Source: Bacteroidales bacterium
GTDB taxonomy: Bacteria; Bacteroidota; Bacteroidia; Bacteroidales; VadinHA17
DNA length: 64,000 bases
NCBI GenBank assembly: GCA_029210565.1
Contig: JARGFQ010000002.1
Span: forward strand, 186,001 to 250,000
Reading direction: 5' to 3'
Shown here in pieces: positions 49,628-56,541 of the stretch. The translations under genes and the position numbers were made by a program. The notes below the pieces were generated by a model. The model made no database searches. It worked only from the letters and a program-made list of their open reading frames with translations, and had not been told where the DNA came from. How positions within the stretch are numbered: position 1 is the stretch's first letter; each line of letters starts with the position of its first letter.

Positions 49628-51244
49628 TCAGAACCCCTTCAGCTCCATGAATACTGTCGGTATCAGCAGGAGGAATCCCAGCACCAGCAGCAGCACGATA
49701 AAGGGCAGGACCCATCTGAACCACTTTTCATAGGGTATGCGTGCCACACTCAGCACACCGAGCAGGACACCCGAGGTGGGAGTGATCATGTTGGTGAAAC
49801 CATCACCCAGCTGAAAGGCCACCACAGTCGCCTGCCGGGAGATCCCGATCAGGTCGGAGAACTGTGACATCATCGGCATTGTCAGTGCTGCTTTGGCCGA
49901 ACCCGAAGGCATGACAAGGTTTATCAGGTTCTGCACCAGGTACATCATGCTCACCGACGCCATTTTTCCTGTTCCTGAGATCGACTCCGCCACCTTATAA
50001 AGGAGAGTGTCAATGATATTCCCGTTTTGCAGGATGATGACTATGCCGCCCGCGAGTCCCACTATCAGTGCTGCCGACTGGATATCCTTAACCCCGTCGA
50101 GAAAGAGCTTTGTGATCCTGTTGGCGTCATAGCTCATGGCTATGCCTGTTGCCAGTCCCATGGCGAAAAAGAGGGTGGCGATCTCCATGATGTACCATCC
50201 GTAGCCCATCACTCCGGTGATGAGGAAGAGTATGGTGAACGTGAGCAGGTCAATCACAAAGAAATGGACCGATTTCCTGAGGGTGAACCAGCCTGTCACG
50301 GCGAAAAGGGCGGTCAGGACAGGTATTGCAGGGAGGTTGAGCACTCCTTCGCCGAATGAGAGTCCGGTCATGGGATGGGTGACAGAGAAGATCACCATGG
50401 CCGCAATGAGAATTATCCAGATCACCCAGGCTGATGTTGGGGTATGGTAATCAATTTTCACCTGGGTTTCTGAGTGCAGCTTGCGCCAGTAGTCGTCATC
50501 CTGCCTTACTGGTGAGCGGTTCGGGTCCTTTTTGATCCTGCGGGCATAGCGAAGGATATATACAAATCCCACGGCACTGATGACCACCCACATTATCAGC
50601 CTGTATTCCAGTCCTGAGAAGAGTGGCAGGTCTGACAGTCCCTGTGCTATGCCTATAGTAAACGGATTGAGAAAGGCCCCGGCAAAACCCAGGGCAGCAG
50701 CTACAAAGCAGAGTGAGACGCCCACAATAGAGTCATAGCCCATAGAGACAGCCAGAGGCACGAAGATAACGGTAAAGGCGATGGTCTCCTCGCTCATGCC
50801 AAAGACGGCGCCGAAAAAGCTGAACATGGTCATTATGAGCAGGAAGATCAGGTTATCGACACCTATCTTTTTTATCACTCCCCGTTTGCCCATCCTGCCC
50901 GTGAAGCGCAGCACCGAACCTATTGCCACGTCGATTGCCTTGCTCTCGTTCATGATCCAGAAGGCCCCGCCAATGATAAGTATAAAAACGATTATGTCGG
51001 CCTTGTCGACGAAGCCATCGAAGAGAGCCGAGAAGAGCTGCCATGTCTGTGGGTTCTTGTCGGTATAGTGAAACGAGCCCGGTATCACCACGCTGCGGGC
51101 TATACCGTTGACGCTGACCGTCTCCCTCTCAAAGGCTCCTCCCGGCACCACCCATGTCAGCACAGCGCAGAGAGCGACTATGCTGAATACGATTACATAT
51201 GTATGCGGGATTTTCCTGAACACCGGCACTGTTTTGCCCTGCAA
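49628..51244 (-). CDS. YfcC-family membrane transporter (C4-dicarboxylate/amino-acid carrier superfamily)
   Basis: A 538-residue polytopic inner-membrane protein with about 12-14 helices. The start (VFRKIPHTYVIVFSIVALCAVLTWVVPGG) and MFSFFGAVFGMSEETIAFTVIFVPLA, GFAGAFLNPFTIGIAQGLSDLPLFSG, LVGLAGGIVIILQNGNIIDTLLYKV and LVMPSGSAKAALTMPMMSQFSDLIG are marks of the YfcC/DcuC superfamily. It moves small organic acids or amino acids such as arginine, ornithine or dicarboxylates; the substrate is not clear. It is isolated on its strand, and repeats flank it on both sides (49592-49625 and 51276-51485). It may have been acquired with them. Confidence 0.9.
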   Translation of the reverse strand: MQGKTVPVFRKIPHTYVIVFSIVALCAVLTWVVPGGAFERETVSVNGIARSVVIPGSFHYTDKNPQTWQLFSALFDGFVDKADIIVFILIIGGAFWIMNESKAIDVAIGSVLRFTGRMGKRGVIKKIGVDNLIFLLIMTMFSFFGAVFGMSEETIAFTVIFVPLAVSMGYDSIVGVSLCFVAAALGFAGAFLNPFTIGIAQGLSDLPLFSGLEYRLIMWVVISAVGFVYILRYARRIKKDPNRSPVRQDDDYWRKLHSETQVKIDYHTPTSAWVIWIILIAAMVIFSVTHPMTGLSFGEGVLNLPAIPVLTALFAVTGWFTLRKSVHFFVIDLLTFTILFLITGVMGYGWYIMEIATLFFAMGLATGIAMSYDANRITKLFLDGVKDIQSAALIVGLAGGIVIILQNGNIIDTLLYKVAESISGTGKMASVSMMYLVQNLINLVMPSGSAKAALTMPMMSQFSDLIGISRQATVVAFQLGDGFTNMITPTSGVLLGVLSVARIPYEKWFRWVLPFIVLLLVLGFLLLIPTVFMELKGF

Positions 51245-51274
51245 AATAATAATTAATGACGGTTTGGCAATAAT

Positions 51275-51485
51275 GTCCGAAGGTCTGATGCCTCCCTCCT
51301 ACGCCAAGGCTTCGGACTGCGTCCGACGTAGCGGACTTCGTCCGTCGGAGTCGGAGGGCAGGAATGGTCCAACGGTCTGATGTCCGAAGGTCTGTCGCTG
51401 CAGTCTACCCCGCTCTGCGGGGCTCCGTCTTGCGTAAATGCAGACCTGCGGTCTAAGTCATTGATTCTTAATTCTTAATTCTTCC
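51275..51485. repeat. Dispersed repeat-rich intergenic region
   Basis: This region between the YfcC-family gene and crtB holds GTCCGAAGGTCTG twice (51275-51287 and 51382-51394). There is a hairpin-rich palindromic block at about 51291-51360 with two CGGAC-loop-GTCCG hairpins, CCCCGC/GCGGGG hairpin at 51408-51422, and ATTCTTAATTC repeats at 51462-51485. The CTACGCCAAGGCTTCGG part resembles an interspersed repeat I have seen in other Bacteroidota (from memory). No gene is found here. Confidence 0.65.
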
Positions 51486-51499
51486 CTACTGTCTACCGG

Positions 51500-52489
51500 C
51501 TATTGACTGCTTTTAGCCATCGTAGCCTTGGCGCAGGTGGCCGACTGCTGACTGAAGACTGTTGACTGCCTGAGAATGACCCCCCTCACCCGCTCCCTGG
51601 TCTCCGCAGGGGTCGGGTTGAGTTCTGCAGCGGAGAAGGTGCCGTGGTCCGGGTCAATGCGCTCGAAGACCATCATGTAAAGATCGAAGATGACCTCCAG
51701 GCTCAGCCTGTAGCGCGGACCCATCTGCGGACAGACCTCCTCCATTACAGTGAGTGTTTTAAGACGGTAGCTGTCGGCAATCTCACGATATTCCCTCATC
51801 ATGGCCCTGAATCCGTCTGTCAGCGGGGCGCCCTGTGCCATCTCCATCATGTTCTTCCGGGTGAGGCCGTGACTGGCCATTATGTCATCGGCAAAGTAGC
51901 TGAGGTTATTGAGCTGGTCCTTCTGGAAATCGCGCATAATATGCACGAGGTAGCTGAATATTGCACACGGTTCAGCCGTGCGGCGCACATCAAACGGAGG
52001 GTCGAGATATCCGCCGTCCCGCTCCTGCAGTCCTGCCAGGTGCACAAAGACAGATGCCGGGGCCACCGAGGCACCAACGGAGTATTGCATGAAGTCGTCG
52101 AGTGTGGCAAAACCGTCGTGGTTTACATCGTAGAGCATCGATCCGGCAAAATTCTCAAGTGCCCAGAGCGGTATTCTGAACCGTTTCACCGTATCCTTCA
52201 GGTCATTGCAGAAGAAGGGTGATTCCACTCCCGGCCGCAGCAACTCAATCCACTCGCTTACCCTGCCGGTAAACAGTTCCCGGTCGGCCTCTGCAATACC
52301 TTTATTGGCCGCCTTATGGTCATCGATGAGGTCATCGAGGGCACGCATGAACCTGTAGCAGGTGCGGGCGGCACAGTAGCGCTCATTGTCCCAGAAGTTG
52401 GCGGCAATAAGTATATTCGGATGGTCAATGATCTTCTCAAAGTCGATCGAATCAAAAATACCCGTAAACTGTTCCCTGTTATTCATCAT
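51500..52489 (-). CDS. crtB: Phytoene synthase-like squalene/phytoene synthase
   Basis: A 329-residue prenyltransferase that condenses two geranylgeranyl diphosphates to phytoene. The two Asp-rich motifs are MRALDDLIDD (first) and MRDFQKDQ (second). YCAARTCYRFMRALDD, FDVRRTAEPCAIFSYLVHI and YRLSLEVIFDLYMMVFERI are typical. ATG 52489 overlaps the crtI stop by 4 bp, so crtI and crtB are translationally coupled. The last about 24 residues (after RGVILRQ: STVFSQQSATCAKATMAKSSQ, in parts) have no family counterpart and are encoded by interspersed repeat DNA, so the native stop was probably lost. The active site should be unaffected. Confidence 0.93.
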   Translation of the reverse strand: MMNNREQFTGIFDSIDFEKIIDHPNILIAANFWDNERYCAARTCYRFMRALDDLIDDHKAANKGIAEADRELFTGRVSEWIELLRPGVESPFFCNDLKDTVKRFRIPLWALENFAGSMLYDVNHDGFATLDDFMQYSVGASVAPASVFVHLAGLQERDGGYLDPPFDVRRTAEPCAIFSYLVHIMRDFQKDQLNNLSYFADDIMASHGLTRKNMMEMAQGAPLTDGFRAMMREYREIADSYRLKTLTVMEEVCPQMGPRYRLSLEVIFDLYMMVFERIDPDHGTFSAAELNPTPAETRERVRGVILRQSTVFSQQSATCAKATMAKSSQ

Positions 52490-53991
52490 TCCCTGCCAGA
52501 CTGTTGTTTCTGTTCGTTAACTATTCTCTCTGACACAAGCTTTGCCGAGAGCAGCACCATCGGTATCCCGTTGCCCGGATGTGTGCTTCCACCCGTAAAA
52601 TAGAGGTTCCTGTAGCGGCGGTCACGGTTGTGGGGCCTGAACCATCCCATCTGCAGGATGTTGTGTCCGAGGCTGCCGAAGACGGACCCTCTGGTTATAT
52701 TGAGTGCCTCCTCCCAGGTTGCGGGAGTGGCTACTATCTCGAACTTGATATGTTCCTCAATATCCTCGATGCCGATTGTCTTCAGTTTCCTGAAGACGGC
52801 ACTCCGTGCCTTTTCAGTTATCAGGTTCCAGTCTTCCTGATGCCCGGGGTCAAGGTGCCCCACCCCCACTGCCACCGACAGGGTGTCACACCCCTCGGGT
52901 GCTGCGGAGGGATCGCTCCGGACAGGAGCATGTATATAGAAGCAGGGGTCATCGCCCATCGACTTGTCCCGGAAGATCGTGTCAAGTCCCTCCCTGAAAT
53001 TGTCGGCCAGGAATGTGGTATGGTGCCCGAGCTGAGAGTACTGCCTGTCAAGAGCCCAGTGCAGAACGAGTGCCGAGCAGGAAAACTTCATACGTTCAAT
53101 GCGCCGCGATTTTCCTTTCCGCGGCAGCAGCTTGCGGTAGACATATGGCAGATCGGCATTTGCAACAATGATATCGGTCCTGGCTTCGCTCCCGTCGCTG
53201 AAGAGCACGCCGGTGGCCCGCTTTTTATCCACCAGTATGCGGGTGACCGGCCGGGCAAAGTGAAACGAAACTCCAAGCTCAACAGCCTTTGCCATCAGCT
53301 TTTCTGCCACTGCATACATCCCGCCGGCAGGGAACATTGATCCCTCACTGAGCTCGGCCGCGGGTATCATTGAGAAGAGGGCAGGGGCACTGAACGGACT
53401 CTGTCCTACATATATATTCTGGAAGGTGAATGCCATCCTCAGGTGCTCCGACCGGAAGAAGCGGGAGGTGTACCGGTAGTGATTGACATATGTCTTCAGC
53501 TTGATCAGCAGAAGTGCATTGCTGAGGTTGAAGAACTCAAAAAACCCTGTAAAATTCCTTCCGAGGAGCCTGTCGAAGGCCTCCTTGTAGAGCCCGAAAC
53601 CCGTTTTTACATATTTCACGGCCATGGAATAGCTTCCGGACTCTATCTTTTCGAGCTGCTTTTCCATCCGTTTCGGGTCGGTGGTGAAGGAGAGAGATGT
53701 GCCGTCATCAAACTGGAGGGTGTAGATGTCGTCGAGTGGCCTGACGGGCAGCTCCACGTCCAGGTCGAGTCCCATCTCACTGAAGACCTCCCTGTAGACT
53801 TCCGGCATGAGCATCATCGTTGCTCCCACATCGAAGCGGTGCCCATCGCGGATAATATTTCCGCACCGTCCGCCGGCAGATATGTTCTTCTCGTACACAT
53901 CCACCATGTAACCTTTCTGTGCAAGTAACAGCGACGTGGCAATTCCCGCGATTCCGGCACCGATAACAAGTGCGGATCTCTGATCAGCCAT
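52486..53991 (-). CDS. crtI: Phytoene desaturase
   Basis: A 501-residue FAD enzyme of the CrtI family that converts phytoene to more unsaturated carotenes such as lycopene. The dinucleotide-binding motif at residues 7-40 is ALVIGAGIAGIATSLLLA (G11, G13 and G16). The usual VYEKNISAGGRCG, DVGATMMLMPEVYREVF, VNHYRYTSRFFRSEHLRMAFTFQNIYVGQSPFSAPALFSMIPA and C-terminal NLYFTGGSTHPGNGIPMVLLSAKLVSE are complete. Several related enzymes have other end products, so the exact carotene is not certain. It precedes crtB with a 4-bp overlap. The upstream region is AT-rich and contains a tandem repeat. Confidence 0.93.
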   Translation of the reverse strand: MADQRSALVIGAGIAGIATSLLLAQKGYMVDVYEKNISAGGRCGNIIRDGHRFDVGATMMLMPEVYREVFSEMGLDLDVELPVRPLDDIYTLQFDDGTSLSFTTDPKRMEKQLEKIESGSYSMAVKYVKTGFGLYKEAFDRLLGRNFTGFFEFFNLSNALLLIKLKTYVNHYRYTSRFFRSEHLRMAFTFQNIYVGQSPFSAPALFSMIPAAELSEGSMFPAGGMYAVAEKLMAKAVELGVSFHFARPVTRILVDKKRATGVLFSDGSEARTDIIVANADLPYVYRKLLPRKGKSRRIERMKFSCSALVLHWALDRQYSQLGHHTTFLADNFREGLDTIFRDKSMGDDPCFYIHAPVRSDPSAAPEGCDTLSVAVGVGHLDPGHQEDWNLITEKARSAVFRKLKTIGIEDIEEHIKFEIVATPATWEEALNITRGSVFGSLGHNILQMGWFRPHNRDRRYRNLYFTGGSTHPGNGIPMVLLSAKLVSERIVNEQKQQSGRE

Positions 53992-54302
53992 AATGAATTA
54001 TAAGTGATTAAGTGTTTAAAATCCCATTTCCGTTGCCGTAACCGGCAACTGAGAGGCAAATATATTGGAAATACTTCCTTTCAAAGAGAGCAAAGCTGGT
54101 CAATGGCGGAATTAAACGGGTGAATGGCGGACAATCAGTCGGCAGTCAGCAGTCGGCAGTACTCAGTCAGCAGTCGGCAGTACTCAGTCGGCAGTCGGCA
54201 GTACTCAGTCGGCAGTCCTCAGTCTACAGTCTTCAGTCCCGAATGCTTGTGCCTGACTGCCGACAGCAACTGCCGACTGTGGGCTGTTGACTGCAGACTG
54301 GT
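53992..54302. other. Intergenic region between crtI and the aldo/keto reductase
   Basis: This 311-bp gap holds the tandem repeat described separately. No gene or promoter match is clear. The crtI upstream part (53992-54060) is unremarkable. Confidence 0.6.
54136..54300. repeat. Tandem CAGTnnn heptad repeat (21-bp period) with inverted arms
   Basis: Three tandem 21-bp copies at 54143-54163, 54164-54184 and 54185-54205 (the first two identical, the third with one change) are each built from three 7-bp units CAGTCRG, CAGTCGG and CAGTACT. A diverged fourth follows at 54206-54226. Downstream ACTGCCGAC occurs inverted at 54256-54264 and 54269-54277. It resembles a repeat also seen at 51541-51575 next to crtB. 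Confidence 0.8.
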
Positions 54303-55289
54303 TTACCAGAGGTGATGCACCAGCGGCATAATATCCTCTTCGTAGATCTGCCTGATGGCTGAGAGCTGTTCATCTGTCATCGGGGGAAGGGCGGAAGCTT
54401 CAATATTTGATCTCACCTGTTCCGGTGATGATGCTCCAGGGATGATGCAGCTCACCTCATCGCGCATGAGTATCCACCGCAGGGCTAACTGTGCCAGGGG
54501 CAGCGTAGCGGGGAAGAGCTCCTTCAGCCGCGTCACAGCCTGCAGTCCCCTGTCATAGGGCACCCCGGCAAAGGTCTCTCCCTTGTCGAACATCATGCCG
54601 TTGCGGTTGAAGAACCGGTGATCTCCAGGTGCAAACCTTGTGTCAGATGCAAATTTTCCTGTCAGCAGTCCGCTGGCAAGGGGAACCCTGATAATCAGGC
54701 CCACCTCCTTCTCACGGGCCATGGAGAAGAGCCTCTCGTGGGGCCGCTGGCGGAAGATGTTATAGATTATCTGGACTGTTGTGACATTTTCGTACTCAAT
54801 GGCTTTGATAGCCTCCTCCACCTTCTCCACACTGACGCCCAGGTTACGGATCTTGCCCTCATCCCTGAGCCTCTCAAACTCCCCGAAGATTTCCGGGCGG
54901 TAATAGACCTCCGTGGGCGGGCAGTGGAGCTGGATGAGATCGACACAGTCTGTTCCGATCCTTTTGAGTGAGTCCTCAACATATGCCCTGAGCACGGCCG
55001 GAGTGTAGCCCTTGTTGACATGCGGGTTTATCTGTCGCCCGCACTTGGTGGCTATCCCGACCTCTCTGCCCGATGCCTGCACTGCCTTGCCGACAGCTTT
55101 CTCGCTCTCGCCATCGGAATAGACATCTGCAGTGTCGATGAAGTTGACCCCGTTGTCTATGGCTTCGCGGATGATGGAGTCAGCAAGTTCCGGGTCAAAT
55201 TTTGATCCCCATTTTCCTCCTACCTGCCATGTACCCAGTGATATCTCAGACACCTCAAGGCCGCTCTTTCCTAATTTCCTGTAGTTCAT
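54303..55289 (-). CDS. Aldo/keto reductase
   Basis: A 328-residue (alpha/beta)8-barrel NADPH-linked reductase from ATG 55289. The start MNYRKLGKSGLEVSEISLGTWQVGG, the catalytic Asp and Tyr in NFIDTADVYSDGESEKAVG, Lys in VGIATKCG, and His in DLIQLHCPP are all visible. NLGVSVEKVEEAIKAIEYENVTTVQIIYNIFRQ, LASGLLTGKF, and the C-terminal cofactor block SCIIPGASSPEQVRSNIEAS complete the family. Substrate unknown; enzymes of this type act on many aldehydes and ketones. The upstream in-frame ATG (55388) would overlap the upstream gene. The stop abuts the tandem repeat. Confidence 0.94.
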   Translation of the reverse strand: MNYRKLGKSGLEVSEISLGTWQVGGKWGSKFDPELADSIIREAIDNGVNFIDTADVYSDGESEKAVGKAVQASGREVGIATKCGRQINPHVNKGYTPAVLRAYVEDSLKRIGTDCVDLIQLHCPPTEVYYRPEIFGEFERLRDEGKIRNLGVSVEKVEEAIKAIEYENVTTVQIIYNIFRQRPHERLFSMAREKEVGLIIRVPLASGLLTGKFASDTRFAPGDHRFFNRNGMMFDKGETFAGVPYDRGLQAVTRLKELFPATLPLAQLALRWILMRDEVSCIIPGASSPEQVRSNIEASALPPMTDEQLSAIRQIYEEDIMPLVHHLW

Positions 55290-55324
55290 ATCTCTCCGTT
55301 GTTTTAATTCCAGGCAATATACTT

Positions 55325-56299
55325 TTATCGTGCAATGTTGTAATATGAAACGGTCAGGCTGAATGTAAGCGGATTCAGGCCTATGCAATGATCTGTCATC
55401 ACCCTGTTGCCCCTCGACCAGATCCAGGGGTTCCGGTTAAGCTTCACCGCATATCCGCTGGCAATTCCGAACGACCAGTAGTCGCTCCGTCCCTGCATGC
55501 CTGAATACATAAGATACTCCAAATTCAGTCCTGCCACCGCAATGGTCTGATTGAACCTCAGGTCAATGTCTCTCTCATCAAGATAGCGCGTAAGGGATAT
55601 CTTCCTGTCTCCCGGGTAGTTGAGCAGCCTGTATCTCAGCCACCGTGCCGAGAGGAGGGGAGTGATCCTTATCCTGCGGGAGCTGACAAGGTCATAGCCT
55701 ATGGTGAGTTTGTACAGTGTATTGTTAAGGTCAACGGAGATGGTGTCCAGGTCATCCTGGTAGCTGTAGCCCATGCCGATCCCGAGGCCGAAATAGACGC
55801 CGGAGAATGAGGCCCCGAGTTCCGGTCCTATTACGGCAAAGTATCTCATCAGGTCTGTGTTGTGGGATCCAAGGGCCGGAGTAAACTCTTCAAAATCGGA
55901 GAAGATGGCATCCATGGTAAGTGATGACCGCATGATGACTTTGTTCCTGAAGTCGCTGTAACTGTCATCGGGGAACTGCTCATCAGGGATATATATCGGT
56001 GTAAGGTTGATCTTCAGGGGATAGACCGTCGATTCATCAATTACAACCTCCACAGGATTGAATCCCAGGCATTCGACCTTCAGGCTCATATCCCTGCCCG
56101 TTTCCAGAAGAAGGTGAAAGATTCCGTTCATATCGGCTGCGGTGCAGTTGGAGGTATTGACCTGGCATGCCGTGGCGCCCACTATGGGAACATCGCGGTT
56201 ATCTTTGATGACTCCGGTGACGACTGTTCCCTGTGCTGCTGCGACGAATGAAACTGCGGCCAGCAATGTCACTGCAAAGATCCGTGCAGCCATTCTCAT
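55325..56299 (-). CDS. Outer-membrane protein with carboxypeptidase-regulatory-like N-terminal domain
   Basis: A 324-residue exported protein with a signal peptide from ATG 56299 (MRMAARIFAVTLLAAVSFVAAAQ, cleaved near residue 23). Residues about 25-110 are a CarboxypepD_reg-like Ig domain (TGVIKDNRDVPIVGATACQVNTSNCTAADMNGIFHLLLETGRD). The rest is beta-barrel-like, with GVYFGLGIGMGYSYQDDLD, RIRITPLLSARWLRYRL and a final FSLTVSYYNIAR. It is a probable outer-membrane barrel of unknown function. The aldo/keto reductase lies 35 bp downstream on the same strand, so the two may be co-transcribed. The alternative start at 56401 would put the signal peptide inside. Confidence 0.75.
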   Translation of the reverse strand: MRMAARIFAVTLLAAVSFVAAAQGTVVTGVIKDNRDVPIVGATACQVNTSNCTAADMNGIFHLLLETGRDMSLKVECLGFNPVEVVIDESTVYPLKINLTPIYIPDEQFPDDSYSDFRNKVIMRSSLTMDAIFSDFEEFTPALGSHNTDLMRYFAVIGPELGASFSGVYFGLGIGMGYSYQDDLDTISVDLNNTLYKLTIGYDLVSSRRIRITPLLSARWLRYRLLNYPGDRKISLTRYLDERDIDLRFNQTIAVAGLNLEYLMYSGMQGRSDYWSFGIASGYAVKLNRNPWIWSRGNRVMTDHCIGLNPLTFSLTVSYYNIAR

Positions 56300-56541
56300 T
56301 TCCCCGATACTCATTCTGTAGAGGTTACACCCTGACACACTCAGTTGGTGCCGGTTACTGCAGACTGGCATATTTGGGGTTATATAAGGGATTCTCTTCA
56401 TCTAATCTGATTTAAGGATCAAATTAAACAAAATTCCCGGACAATCTGTTTCAGGTTGCAGGACGGAGGGAGGCTGAAGAACATCTTTTGTATTACGATA
56501 AAATATTACATTTACCCGGTTAACAATAATATAACAGGACA

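Noticed and set aside
51108..51380. A plus-strand 90-codon frame in the YfcC-family start region
   Set aside because: It is antisense to the transporter gene at one end and continues into a dispersed repeat, whose PPSYAKAS-type translation is typical of repeat DNA.
54143..54226. Tandem 21-bp repeats that might be read as a CRISPR array
   Set aside because: The copies are head to tail without spacers and are built from 7-bp units, so they are a simple tandem repeat. No cas genes are near.
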